Assembly: GCF_016900355.1 (NCBI RefSeq)
Contig: NZ_JACJKA010000005.1
Coordinates: forward strand, 1-64,000
From: Bacteroides mediterraneensis
Lineage (GTDB): Bacteria; Bacteroidota; Bacteroidia; Bacteroidales; Bacteroidaceae
Reading direction: 5' to 3'
DNA: 64,000 nucleotides
The notes below the pieces were generated by a model. That model worked only from the letters and a program-made list of their open reading frames with translations, searched no databases and was not told where the DNA came from. The position numbers were made by a program, and so were the translations under genes. Shown piece by piece: positions 1 to 8,334 of this stretch (the first letter of the stretch is position 1; each line of letters starts with the position of its first letter).

Positions 1-65
1 ACATCTTCGTTTGTTTATCTAAAGTCTTTCAAAGAACTATCTTTTCTTGAGCTCCCGTTTCAGCG

Positions 66-127
66 GGAAAGCGTTTGCAAAGGTAAGGCGTTTTTTCTTT
101 CCCTCCAAATTTTTCCGAAAGTTTTTT
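66..127. repeat. GCAAAGGTA-type dispersed repeat, copy A
   Basis: This shares with 270-333 the order GGAAAGCG, TTGCAAAGGTA, a T-run with CTTTCC, CAA, then TTTT. A short CCCG/CGGG hairpin precedes it. The type is recalled as common in Bacteroides intergenic or rrn-flanking DNA, but its function is unknown. Confidence 0.55.
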
Positions 128-269
128 CGAAAAAGTTTTTCAGGGTGACCTCCCGGGGCTTATCCTTTTCTCGCTCCCTTGCCGTCTTGCAAGGTAAGAT
201 ACTCGGGTGCAGTGCCTTCAAGTGTCTGCCTCTCTTTGTCAGTCTGTCATTCTCAGCGGCTCTCCCTCT

Positions 270-333
270 CGAAAGCGGTTGCAAAGGTACGCACTTTTTC
301 CTTTCCTGCAACTTTTACGCAATACTTTTTTGT
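270..333. repeat. GCAAAGGTA-type dispersed repeat, copy B
   Basis: This is the second copy of the element at 66-127, in the same orientation. It reads CGAAAGCGG, TTGCAAAGGTA, a T-rich stretch with CTTTCC and GCAACTTTT. A weaker GCAAGGTAAG trace lies between the two copies near 188. Confidence 0.55.
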
Positions 334-358
334 AGATTTTTTGCAGATTTTTTGTAAA
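326..358. repeat. triple 11-nt direct repeat
   Basis: Three perfectly adjacent units: TTTTTTGTAGA (326), TTTTTTGCAGA (337) and TTTTTTGTAAA (348). The 11-nt period is one helical turn, so the T-tracts are phased, a layout expected to bend DNA. Confidence 0.7.
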
Positions 359-507
359 TTGCTGTGAACAAGACGGTTACAGGTGAACATTTTTTGATGC
401 TTCCAAAGATGGGCAGAAAAGGTCCTACATTATGTATTTCGCGCGGGCGCGTACGTGCGCACATATATACTCGCACCGCAGGCACATTTTTTTCAGAGAC
501 TCCCGAC

Positions 508-610
508 TTTTTCTATGTTTTCCTCTCGGGAAACGTAGGTTTCCGCTCTGGAAAACGTACGTTTCTCGGCAGGGAAACATACGTCTCCCCTGACGGAAAC
601 ATAGAAAACT
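508..610. repeat. 22-bp-period palindrome array 1
   Basis: Five units have 8-bp cores starting at 511, 533, 555, 577 and 599, exactly 22 bp apart. The cores read TTCTATGT, ACGTAGGT, ACGTACGT, ACATACGT and ACATAGAA. The inner units are near-palindromes of the form GGAAACGTACGTTTCC, separated by 5-6 bp GC-rich spacers. The two outer cores are exact mirror images, so the whole array is a large imperfect palindrome. Confidence 0.85.
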
Positions 611-833
611 TAAAGGCAACGGAGAATTATCTCACCCGCAAATCATTCATATCTTTATTCATCATAGAATGCCTTCAACACCTTTATTTCACAAACGACA
701 CGGAGGCACCAACTAATTAGATTTTCTATTTCATCCACCCATATCTACAACAAAGAAAGAAACTACCTTAATATAAATATACATGTGCCCACAAATTTAT
801 ACCTACTTTGCCCTAACATAGCACAAAGCGACT

Positions 834-841
834 TATCTTTG
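834..841 (+). promoter_or_regulatory. -7 promoter element of OmpA-like gene
   Basis: TATCTTTG is an exact match to the Bacteroides TAnnTTTG element. It lies 17 bases upstream of the ATG at 859. Confidence 0.6.
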
Positions 842-858
842 CAGAAAAATACAAAACC

Positions 859-1701
859 ATGAAAAAATCCCTCTTACTTCCACTTGCAGGATTACTAATG
901 ATAAGCAGTACATCTTGCGTTACAAAGAAAAAATTTCTGATTGCTGAGAATGGTAGAATCGAAGCCCTTTCCAGAGGAGATAACCTGCAAGGACAGCTGA
1001 ATGAATGCCATAACGAAATGGAAAAAATGCGTGAACAAATAAGCCAGCTGGAGCAAGATACAAACCGACAAGGAAATTCCATCCGACATTACCAGCAGCT
1101 ATTGTCCAGCAACATGAGCGAACAAGAAAAACTAAACACGCTATTAGGAGAAAAGCTGAAAGAGCTAGATGAACGTGAGAAAACCATTCAGGAGCTTCAA
1201 GGAATGATTGACCAGCAGAATGCCAAAGTACAAAATCTACTTAACAGCGTAAAGGATGCATTGCTCGGCTTCAGCAACGACGAATTGACTGTACGCGAGC
1301 AAAACGGGAAAGTATATGTGGCCATGTCCGATAAGCTGTTATTCCAATCCGGAAGCGCCAAACTTGACAAGCGTGGCGAAGAAGCCTTAGGAAAACTGGC
1401 AGAGGTACTAAATAAACAAAACGAAATAGATGTGTATATTGAAGGACATACAGACAACAAACCCATCCATACTGCGCAATTCAAAGACAACTGGGATTTG
1501 AGTGTCATCAGAGCAACCTCCGTGGTCCGCATCCTGATTGAAAAATATCAAGTCAACCCCCTCCAAATACAGCCCTGCGGCCGTGGAGAATTTATGCCAG
1601 TTGCCGATAATGAAAGTGCTGAAGGACGGGCCAAAAACCGCCGGACTGAAATCATCATGGCCCCGAAGCTGGACAAGCTGTTCCAAATGCTGCAAAAATA
1701 A
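859..1701 (+). CDS. OmpA-family peptidoglycan-binding lipoprotein
   Basis: This is a 280-residue envelope protein. The N-terminus is a lipoprotein signal ending at Cys20 (ISSTSC). Residues about 35-120 are Gln/Glu/Lys-rich and predicted coiled coil, which would span the periplasm. The C-terminal half is an OmpA_C domain: a LLFQSGSAKL strand, YIEGHTDNKP, and the closing RAKNRRTEI motif that lines the peptidoglycan diaminopimelate pocket. It probably tethers the outer membrane to the cell wall. It stands alone, with its own promoter at 834 and a strong terminator at 1728-1770. The family is certain; the specific role is inferred. Confidence 0.88.
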   Translation: MKKSLLLPLAGLLMISSTSCVTKKKFLIAENGRIEALSRGDNLQGQLNECHNEMEKMREQISQLEQDTNRQGNSIRHYQQLLSSNMSEQEKLNTLLGEKLKELDEREKTIQELQGMIDQQNAKVQNLLNSVKDALLGFSNDELTVREQNGKVYVAMSDKLLFQSGSAKLDKRGEEALGKLAEVLNKQNEIDVYIEGHTDNKPIHTAQFKDNWDLSVIRATSVVRILIEKYQVNPLQIQPCGRGEFMPVADNESAEGRAKNRRTEIIMAPKLDKLFQMLQK

Positions 1702-1727
1702 AGCTGCCCCATAATAATATGAAATAA

Positions 1728-1770
1728 GAAAGCCGACCTCCCTGCAATATATATGGGAAGTCGGCTTTTC
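1728..1770 (+). terminator. intrinsic terminator after OmpA-like gene
   Basis: GAAAGCCGACCTCCC pairs with GGGAAGTCGGCTTTTC across a 12-nt loop and is followed by a T-rich stretch. Confidence 0.8.
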
Positions 1771-2020
1771 TATTACACATATTTTTATAATAATCTCATA
1801 GCCCCTCCATTTCCTCTCTATGAGCCCAACCACATTCTGCCCTCACTTTTCCACCCTACCCACCAATTCCTGACTGCTATTCAAATTCCACAGACATCAA
1901 TCTCCCTTTTCTAGCCCAATTCAAAACAACAGATTTCTCATTTTTCCGATTTCTCGAATGTTAAAAGCAAAAGAAAGACTAAAAAAACAGGAAAACATGC
2001 TCTAAAACATGGGTTTTTAT

Positions 2021-2039
2021 TAGTGTAATTTTACACTTA
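2021..2039. promoter_or_regulatory. candidate AraR operator 1
   Basis: AGTGTAA-TT-TTACACT has perfect 7-bp arms and lies about 115 bp upstream of the symporter. It resembles the dyads at 2061-2079 and 4035-4052. AraR of this NUDIX-like family is known to bind pseudopalindromes in Bacteroides; assigning this site to it is inference. Confidence 0.65.
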
Positions 2040-2060
2040 TCCGTAATATTGCAGTCGAAT

Positions 2061-2079
2061 TAGTGTTATTCATACACTT
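2061..2079. promoter_or_regulatory. candidate AraR operator 2
   Basis: AGTGT-N7-ACACT. Its right arm overlaps TACACTTTG (2073-2081), a promoter-like sequence with a 3-base instead of 2-base gap in TAnnTTTG. Binding here would block RNA polymerase. Confidence 0.65.
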
Positions 2080-2152
2080 TGAAAAGAAAACACAGAAAAA
2101 CATATTTTGATAACCATGAAATCAATACACAATAATTAAAGTACAAACAATT

Positions 2153-3898
2153 ATGAATTGGAATTCAACTGAATTTATTTGGCTCGACTGGCTGGTCCTC
2201 GCCGTCGGAGTCGTAGCGATTGTATGGGCTGTTTACCGTGCAATTAAAAAGGATAAAGAAAAAATGAAAGGTGCAGACAGTCAGGACTACCTTTTCGGTA
2301 AAGGGGAACCTTGGTACATCATCGGTGCTGCCATCTTTGCAGCCAATATTGGTTCTGAGCACCTTGTAGGATTGGCCGGTACAGGCGCCAAAGACGGTGT
2401 GGGTATGGCACACTGGGAAATGCAAGGCTGGATGATTCTTATTTTGGGATGGTTGTTCGTTCCGTTCTATCAGCTGCTGAATAACAAGATGGGAAAAATC
2501 ATCACCATGCCGGACTTCCTGAAATTCCGTTACACACAACGCACCGGTTCATGGCTGTCCATCATTACCCTGATTGCTTATGTGCTGACTAAAGTATCTG
2601 TAACTGCATTCACTGGTGGTATCTTCTTTGAATATCTACTTGGACTTCCTTTCTGGTGGGGAGCTCTTGGCCTTATTTTTATTACAGCTATTTTCACTGT
2701 TTTTGGTGGTATGAAAGGAGTCATGACACTCTCTGCCATCCAGACACCGATTCTTATTATCGGATCATTCCTTGTTCTGTTTCTTGGATTGAATATCTTG
2801 GGCGATGGCAGCATTTCGGAAGGATGGTCGCAGATGATGGCCGCTTGTAATGCCGCACACGACGGTTTCGGTACGACCCACATGTTCCATACAGATCCTG
2901 CCGACCCGATGTATCCGCAATTCCCTGGTTATGTGGTATTCCTCGGAGCATCCATTATCGGTTTCTGGTACTGGTGTACAGACCAGCACATCGTACAACG
3001 TGTACTTGGCCAGACCAAAGGAGAAGACAACCGCAAAGTCATGACACGTGCACGCCGTGGTACAATTGCAGCCGGCTATTTCAAGTTGCTCCCTGTCTTC
3101 ATGTTCCTGATTCCTGGTATGGTAGCCTTCGCTTTGTCACAAAAGACTGGCAGCAACATCGTGATGGACATCACTAACACACATGACACAGACGGTGCCT
3201 TCGCAATGATGGTAAAAGATATCCTGCCTGCAGGTGTGAAAGGTATTGTAACCGTAGGCTTTATCTGCGCCCTGGTAGCTTCCTTGGCTGCCTTCTTCAA
3301 TAGTTGTGCGACATTGTTTACAGAAGACTTCTATAAACCGATGAAGAAAGGCATGAGCGAAAGCCACTATGTAATGGTAGGACGTATTGCCACTATCGTA
3401 GTCGTAATCTTGGGATTGGCTTGGATGCCTATCATGATGAACATGGGTAACCTGTATTCTTACCTCCAGGATATCCAGTCTCTGATTGCCCCTGCCATGG
3501 TAGCTGTATTTACTCTCGGTATCTTCTCCAAACGTATCACTCCGAAAGCTGGTGAATGGGGTCTGATTGGAGGATTCCTCATCGGTATGCTCAGATTGTT
3601 GACCAACGTACTCACCGAATCAGGTAAAGCCACTATGGAAGGAGCATTTTGGGAACATACCACTTGGTTCTGGCAGACCAACTGGCTGATTTTCGAAGTT
3701 TGGTTACTCGTCTTCATCATCATCATGATGTACGTAGTATCCATGTTCACTGCTAAACCGACAGCTGAGCAAATTGCGGCCATCACCTTCACGAGTGACT
3801 ACAAGAAAGCCATCCGTGAAAGCTGGAATGCATGGGATGTGGTTGCCACATTAGGCGTAGTTGTTCTGTGCGGATTGTTCTATGCATATTTCTGGTAA
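2153..3898 (+). CDS. sodium:solute symporter (SSS family), probable arabinose importer
   Basis: This is a 581-residue inner-membrane protein with about 14 hydrophobic segments, typical of the sodium/glucose SSS (SGLT) family. Family features include YLFGKGEPWYIIGAAIFAAN near the N-terminus and the FWYWCTDQHIVQRVLG stretch around residue 275. It should couple Na+ entry to sugar uptake. It is the first gene of the arabinose locus, preceded by two candidate AraR operators and followed by its own terminator, so it is likely a separate arabinose-inducible transcript. The family is certain. L-arabinose as substrate is inferred from the neighbouring araDA and mutarotase genes; galactose or another pentose cannot be excluded. 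Confidence 0.88.
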   Translation: MNWNSTEFIWLDWLVLAVGVVAIVWAVYRAIKKDKEKMKGADSQDYLFGKGEPWYIIGAAIFAANIGSEHLVGLAGTGAKDGVGMAHWEMQGWMILILGWLFVPFYQLLNNKMGKIITMPDFLKFRYTQRTGSWLSIITLIAYVLTKVSVTAFTGGIFFEYLLGLPFWWGALGLIFITAIFTVFGGMKGVMTLSAIQTPILIIGSFLVLFLGLNILGDGSISEGWSQMMAACNAAHDGFGTTHMFHTDPADPMYPQFPGYVVFLGASIIGFWYWCTDQHIVQRVLGQTKGEDNRKVMTRARRGTIAAGYFKLLPVFMFLIPGMVAFALSQKTGSNIVMDITNTHDTDGAFAMMVKDILPAGVKGIVTVGFICALVASLAAFFNSCATLFTEDFYKPMKKGMSESHYVMVGRIATIVVVILGLAWMPIMMNMGNLYSYLQDIQSLIAPAMVAVFTLGIFSKRITPKAGEWGLIGGFLIGMLRLLTNVLTESGKATMEGAFWEHTTWFWQTNWLIFEVWLLVFIIIMMYVVSMFTAKPTAEQIAAITFTSDYKKAIRESWNAWDVVATLGVVVLCGLFYAYFW

Positions 3899-3927
3899 TC
3901 CGTAAAAAACAAACATCATATAAAGGA

Positions 3928-3964
3928 AGAGGATATGCAGAAAATTTGTATATCCTCTTTTTTT
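3928..3964 (+). terminator. intrinsic terminator after symporter gene
   Basis: AGAGGATAT pairs with ATATCCTCT and is followed by seven T. It separates the symporter transcript from the mutarotase-led operon. Confidence 0.8.
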
Positions 3965-4034
3965 AGAAAAACTATCGAAAAGCATCGATTCTATGTTGAA
4001 AAACATTTGAAGAAAATGAACAAGCAATCATTTT

Positions 4035-4052
4035 AAGTGTTACTTTTACACC
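4035..4052. promoter_or_regulatory. candidate AraR operator 3
   Basis: AGTGT-N7-ACACC lies 27 bp upstream of the mutarotase ATG. It shares the AGTGTTA left half and N7 spacing with the operator at 2061. Confidence 0.55.
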
Positions 4053-4078
4053 ACAAATAAAAACATCAATAATTTCAT

Positions 4079-5233
4079 ATGAAAAGCATGAATAAATCTA
4101 TTTTAGGGGCAAGTATCATTCTTGCAGTATTGAGCGGTTGCGCTTCCAAACAAGCCCAGCAACCTGAACTGACATTATCAGGCTTGAACCCTGCTAACTT
4201 TGAAACTTCAGTGGGAGGGAAACCTGTCAAACTCTATACGTTGAAAAATCATCAAGGCATGGAAGTCTGTGTCACCAACTTTGGAGGACGTCTGGTCTCA
4301 ATCATGGTCCCGGACAAAACCGGCAAGATGACAGATGTAGTCCTTGGCTTCGACAGCATTGCTGATTATCAGAATATCCCCAGTGATTTCGGTGCAGCCA
4401 TCGGACGATATGCTAACCGAATCAACAAAGGAAAAATGACCATTGACGGACAGGAAATCCAACTTCCGACAAACAACTTCGGCCATTGCCTACACGGAGG
4501 TCCTACCGGATGGCAATATCAGGTATATGATGCCAATCAAACCAATGACAGTACCATTGTGCTGACTATGAAATCACCGGATGGAGACAACAATTTCCCG
4601 GGCAACGTCACTGCACATGTCACCTACTCTCTGACTGCTGACAATGCCATCGACATCCAGTATGATGCAACGACTGACAAAACAACCGTCATCAATATGA
4701 CGAACCACTCTTACTTCAACCTGAGCGGCGACCCGTCAAAACCAGCTACCGACCACATCCTTTATGTAGCTTCCGACAGCATCACTCCGGTAGACAGTAC
4801 CTTCATGACCACAGGTGAAATGATGGCAGTGAAAGATACTCCGTTCGACTTTAATACACCGAAAACTATCAGCCCATCAGTGACCGACTTCAGCAACGAG
4901 CAAGTGAAATTCGGCAACGGATTCGACCACAACTGGGTATTGAAAACAAAAGGTGATATCAGCCAAGTAGCAGCTAAACTGACCTGCCCAACCAACGGTA
5001 TCAGTTTGGAAGTCTACACTAACGAACCGGGTATCCAGGTATATACCGGAAACTTCCTCGACGGCACAGTAAAAGGAAAGAAAGGTATTGCCTATCCGCA
5101 GCGGGCTTCTGTTTGCTTGGAAACACAGCACTATCCTGACAGCCCCAACAAACCACAATGGCCTTCTGTTATCCTGACTCCGGGACAAACTTACCAGAGC
5201 CACTGTATCTTCAAGTTTACAGTAGAAAAATAA
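4079..5233 (+). CDS. exported aldose 1-epimerase (mutarotase) lipoprotein
   Basis: This galactose-mutarotase (GalM-type) protein of 384 residues interconverts sugar anomers. It begins with a lipoprotein signal (LSGC, Cys near residue 21), so it should act in the periplasm or at the outer membrane. The conserved residues are present: GAAIGRYANRI, LHGG (first catalytic-region His), NMTNHSYFNL (catalytic His) and the C-terminal CLETQHYPDSPN. The ATG at 4079 is used; an alternative ATG three codons in gives an equally good signal. It leads the mutarotase-araR-araD-araA unit behind a candidate AraR operator. Converting arabinose anomers before uptake is the likely job. Confidence 0.88.
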   Translation: MKSMNKSILGASIILAVLSGCASKQAQQPELTLSGLNPANFETSVGGKPVKLYTLKNHQGMEVCVTNFGGRLVSIMVPDKTGKMTDVVLGFDSIADYQNIPSDFGAAIGRYANRINKGKMTIDGQEIQLPTNNFGHCLHGGPTGWQYQVYDANQTNDSTIVLTMKSPDGDNNFPGNVTAHVTYSLTADNAIDIQYDATTDKTTVINMTNHSYFNLSGDPSKPATDHILYVASDSITPVDSTFMTTGEMMAVKDTPFDFNTPKTISPSVTDFSNEQVKFGNGFDHNWVLKTKGDISQVAAKLTCPTNGISLEVYTNEPGIQVYTGNFLDGTVKGKKGIAYPQRASVCLETQHYPDSPNKPQWPSVILTPGQTYQSHCIFKFTVEK

Positions 5234-5279
5234 GAGAAGTGCAAAGGAACCCAATTGAAAGAACAAAAAGTTAGATTGA

Positions 5280-5957
5280 ATGACCACATACTATACACAT
5301 AATCCCAAATTCTACGTCGGCATCGACTGCATCATCTTCGGATTCGAAAAAGGAGAACTCAACTTACTGCTGCTGAAACGCAATTTCGAACCGGCCATGG
5401 GGCAGTGGTCGTTGATGGGAGGATTCATTCAGGAAAATGAAAGTGCAGACGATGCGGCCAAACGGGTACTAAGCGAACTGACGGGACTGGAAAATGTCTA
5501 TATGGACCAGATTGGAGCCTTCGGTGCCGTTGACCGTGATCCCGGAGAACGGGTCATCTCACTGGCCTATTACGCGCTGATCAACATCAACGAGTACGAC
5601 CGCGAGCTGGTACAACAGCACAATGCCCACTGGGTGAACATCAATGAGATTCCGGACCTGATTTTCGACCACAACGAAATGGTAGAAAAGGCCCGTGCCA
5701 TCATGCGACAGAAGGCATCTAGGGCACCTATCGGCTTCAATCTACTGCCAGAGTTGTTTACTCTGACACAATTGCAGAACCTGTACGAAGCCATTTACGG
5801 AGAACCGATGGACAAGCGCAACTTCCGTAAACGCATTGCTGAAATGGGATTTATTGAGAAAACAGATAAAATAGATAAAACAGGATCCAGAAGAGGAGCT
5901 TCTCTTTACAAATTCAACGACAAGGCTTATCAGAAAGATCCGAAATTTAAACTTTAA
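5280..5957 (+). CDS. araR: NUDIX-like transcriptional regulator of arabinose genes (AraR/NrtR type)
   Basis: The protein has 225 residues. The N-terminal half is a NUDIX fold ([16 protein letters not shown]), but the catalytic Nudix box is degenerate. Where REUxEExGU is expected it reads RVLSELTGL, losing two of the three metal-binding glutamates, so hydrolysis is unlikely. The C-terminal half (about 150-225) is a winged helix-turn-helix with [15 protein letters not shown] and the closing [13 protein letters not shown]. This is the NrtR-like layout of the arabinose repressor known in Bacteroides. It lies 47 nt after the mutarotase and 4 nt before araD. The sensor domain probably binds L-arabinose directly. 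Confidence 0.88.
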   Translation: MTTYYTHNPKFYVGIDCIIFGFEKGELNLLLLKRNFEPAMGQWSLMGGFIQENESADDAAKRVLSELTGLENVYMDQIGAFGAVDRDPGERVISLAYYALININEYDRELVQQHNAHWVNINEIPDLIFDHNEMVEKARAIMRQKASRAPIGFNLLPELFTLTQLQNLYEAIYGEPMDKRNFRKRIAEMGFIEKTDKIDKTGSRRGASLYKFNDKAYQKDPKFKL

Positions 5958-5961
5958 TCAC

Positions 5962-6654
5962 ATGTTAGAAGCACTAAAAGAAAAAGTATTCCATGCAAAC
6001 CTGGATTTGGTGAAGCACGGATTGGTGATTTTTACGTGGGGAAACGTGTCAGCCATTGACCGTGAAAGTGGTCTGGTAGTCATCAAACCCAGTGGAGTAT
6101 CTTACGATGAAATGAAAGCCGATGATATGGTAGTAGTAGACTTGGAAGGAAATGTGGTAGAAGGCGACTTGCGCCCTTCCAGCGACACTCCGACCCATCT
6201 GGTACTCTATAAAGCTTTCCCTGAAATTGGAGGAGTGGTACATACCCACTCTACATATGCCACTGCATGGGCTCAAGCCGGATGCGACATTCCGAACATC
6301 GGCACTACTCATGCAGACTATTTCCACGAAGCAATTCCCTGCACGGCCGACATGACGGAAGAAGAAGTGAAGGGAGCTTACGAACTGGAAACTGGAAATG
6401 TCATTGTGAAACGCTTTGAAGGCATGAATCCGGTACACACTCCAGGGGTGCTGGTAAAGAATCACGGACCTTTTGCATGGGGTAAGGATGCACACGATGC
6501 TGTACACAATGCCGTTGTCATGGAACAGGTCGCAAAAATGGCCAGCATTGCTTATGCCATCAACCCACGCCTGACTATGAACCCGCTGCTGATTGAGAAA
6601 CACTTCAGCCGCAAGCACGGTCCGAACGCTTACTACGGACAAAAGAAAAAATAA
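5962..6654 (+). CDS. araD: L-ribulose-5-phosphate 4-epimerase
   Basis: AraD is a cytoplasmic class II aldolase-fold enzyme that converts L-ribulose 5-phosphate to D-xylulose 5-phosphate. The 230-residue length is normal for the family. Visible motifs are [23 protein letters not shown], the zinc-binding [12 protein letters not shown], and the third zinc His in [10 protein letters not shown]. It starts 4 nt after araR and ends 46 nt before araA, fitting one transcript. The product enters the pentose phosphate pathway, matching the downstream transketolase. No oddities seen. Confidence 0.95.
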   Translation: MLEALKEKVFHANLDLVKHGLVIFTWGNVSAIDRESGLVVIKPSGVSYDEMKADDMVVVDLEGNVVEGDLRPSSDTPTHLVLYKAFPEIGGVVHTHSTYATAWAQAGCDIPNIGTTHADYFHEAIPCTADMTEEEVKGAYELETGNVIVKRFEGMNPVHTPGVLVKNHGPFAWGKDAHDAVHNAVVMEQVAKMASIAYAINPRLTMNPLLIEKHFSRKHGPNAYYGQKKK

Positions 6655-6700
6655 ACCTAACTCTATAACGCCAACCAATTAATTATAAAATAAAATCACT

Positions 6701-8227
6701 ATGAACACATTTGACCAATATGAAGTATGGTTCGTAACCGGAGCTCAGCTCCTTTACGGAGGCGATGCAGTCATCGCAGTAGACGCACACAGTAACGAAA
6801 TGGTAGCAGGTTTGAATGCCAGCGGCAAACTGCCTGTGAAAGTGGTATATAAAGGTACAGCCAACTCTTCAAAAGAAGTAGAATCCGTATTCAAAGCAGC
6901 CAATAATGACGAAAAATGTATCGGTGTCATCACTTGGATGCACACTTTCTCTCCAGCCAAGATGTGGATTCACGGCTTGCAGCAGTTGAAGAAACCGTTG
7001 CTCCACCTGCACACTCAGTTCAACAAGGAAATTCCATGGGACACAATGGACATGGACTTCATGAACTTGAACCAGTCTGCTCACGGCGACCGCGAATTCG
7101 GACATATCTGCACTCGTATGCGTATCCGTCGTAAAGTAGTAGTGGGTTACTGGAAAGAAGAATCTACTCAGAAGAAGATCGCTGTCTGGATGCGTGTATG
7201 TGCCGCATGGGCTGACGCTCAGGATATGCTGATCATCCGTTTCGGCGACCAGATGAACAACGTAGCCGTTACCGACGGTGACAAGGTAGAAGCTGAACAG
7301 CGCATGGGATACCATGTAGACTACTGTCCGGTAAGCGAACTGATGGAATATCACAAAGCTGTAAAAGATGAAGATGTAGATGCATTGGTAAAAACTTACT
7401 TCAGCGAATACGACCACGATGCGGAACTGGAAGACAAATCTACTGAAGCATACCAGAAAGTATGGAACTCAGCCAAAGCTGAATTGGCTCTGCGTGCCAT
7501 CCTGAAAGCAAAAGGTGCCAAAGGTTTCACTACTAACTTCGACGACCTGGGCCAAACAGACGGCAGCCACTTCGATCAGATTCCGGGACTGGCTTCACAG
7601 CGCTTGATGGCAGAAGGATACGGTTTCGGTGCAGAAGGTGACTGGAAATCTGCAGCTTTGTACCGTACAGTATGGGTAATGAATCAAGGATTGCCTAACG
7701 GCTGCTCTTTCTTGGAAGACTATACCCTGAACTTCGACGGTGAAAACAGCGCTATCCTGCAGGCACACATGCTGGAAGTTTGCCCGATGATTGCTGCCAA
7801 GAAACCGCGTCTGGAAGTACACTTCCTAGGTATCGGTGTTCGCAAGAGCCAAACTGCACGTCTTGTCTTCACTTCTAAGGTAGGTACAGGATGTACAGCT
7901 ACTGTAGTAGACTTGGGCAACCGCTTCCGTCTGATTGTAAACGACGTAGAATGTATCGAACCGAAACCGCTGCCTAAATTGCCGGTTGCTTCTGCACTCT
8001 GGAAACCGATGCCTAACTTCGAAATCGGTGCAGGTGCATGGATTTTGGCCGGTGGTACTCACCACTCTTGCTTCTCATACGACCTGACTGCAGAATACTG
8101 GGAAGACTATGCTGAAATCGCCGGCATCGAAATGGTACACATCAACAAAGACACTACCATCGGTGAATTCAAGAAAGAACTTCGCATGAACGAAGTTTAC
8201 TATATGCTGAACAAAGCACTCTGCTAA
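6701..8227 (+). CDS. araA: L-arabinose isomerase
   Basis: AraA converts L-arabinose to L-ribulose, the first step of the intracellular pathway. The 508-residue protein carries the family signatures: EVWFVTGAQLLYG at the start, TWMHTFSPAKMWI, LLHLHTQFNKEIPW, and catalytic metal ligands in the region around EGDWKSAAL and the late HHSCFSYDL. It is cytoplasmic and needs a divalent metal, usually Mn2+. It is the last gene before the terminator at 8247-8286, so the mutarotase-araR-araD-araA unit ends here. Confidence 0.96.
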   Translation: MNTFDQYEVWFVTGAQLLYGGDAVIAVDAHSNEMVAGLNASGKLPVKVVYKGTANSSKEVESVFKAANNDEKCIGVITWMHTFSPAKMWIHGLQQLKKPLLHLHTQFNKEIPWDTMDMDFMNLNQSAHGDREFGHICTRMRIRRKVVVGYWKEESTQKKIAVWMRVCAAWADAQDMLIIRFGDQMNNVAVTDGDKVEAEQRMGYHVDYCPVSELMEYHKAVKDEDVDALVKTYFSEYDHDAELEDKSTEAYQKVWNSAKAELALRAILKAKGAKGFTTNFDDLGQTDGSHFDQIPGLASQRLMAEGYGFGAEGDWKSAALYRTVWVMNQGLPNGCSFLEDYTLNFDGENSAILQAHMLEVCPMIAAKKPRLEVHFLGIGVRKSQTARLVFTSKVGTGCTATVVDLGNRFRLIVNDVECIEPKPLPKLPVASALWKPMPNFEIGAGAWILAGGTHHSCFSYDLTAEYWEDYAEIAGIEMVHINKDTTIGEFKKELRMNEVYYMLNKALC

Positions 8228-8246
8228 TACTTTGTCAGTATCCATT

Positions 8247-8290
8247 AAAAGTGCTGGACAGAATACTTCTTTCTGGCAGCACTTTTAATT
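8247..8290 (+). terminator. intrinsic terminator after araA
   Basis: AAAAGTGCTG pairs with CAGCACTTTT, with an additional inner AGAA/TTCT pairing; T-rich sequence follows. Confidence 0.75.
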
Positions 8291-8334
8291 TTTAATATTG
8301 CTTTATTTCTTAACTTTAAATTGTTGATTTTGAT

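Larger units (their letters stand above)
1..858. other. non-coding leader region with repeats
   Basis: No convincing gene is present. Open frames here are short, low in coding character and run through repeats. The stretch holds two diverged copies of a repeat containing GCAAAGGTA (about 66-127 and 270-333), a triple 11-nt direct repeat (326-358), a five-unit palindrome array (508-610) and the promoter of the next gene. The repeat style resembles spacers I associate with Bacteroides rRNA operon flanks, but no rRNA is visible in the window. Confidence 0.7.
1771..2152. other. intergenic region carrying the arabinose control sites
   Basis: A 450-base gene-free stretch follows the OmpA-like gene. 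Apart from the terminator, its first half shows nothing recognisable. The last 130 bases carry two AGTGT/ACACT dyads, the second overlapping a promoter-like TACACTTTG, and the leader of the symporter gene. Confidence 0.6.

Noticed and set aside
1-360. A tRNA or rRNA gene at the left edge
   Set aside because: No cloverleaf or rRNA sequence is recognisable. Only spacer-like repeats are seen.
508-610. Palindrome arrays as CRISPR arrays
   Set aside because: Repeats are about 16 bp, imperfect and palindromic, with 5-6 bp spacers, and there are no cas genes. The strict 22-bp period does not fit 30+30 bp CRISPR geometry.
364-720. A 118-codon open frame in the left non-coding region
   Set aside because: It runs straight through the palindrome array, has no family resemblance or signal, and its composition follows the repeats.
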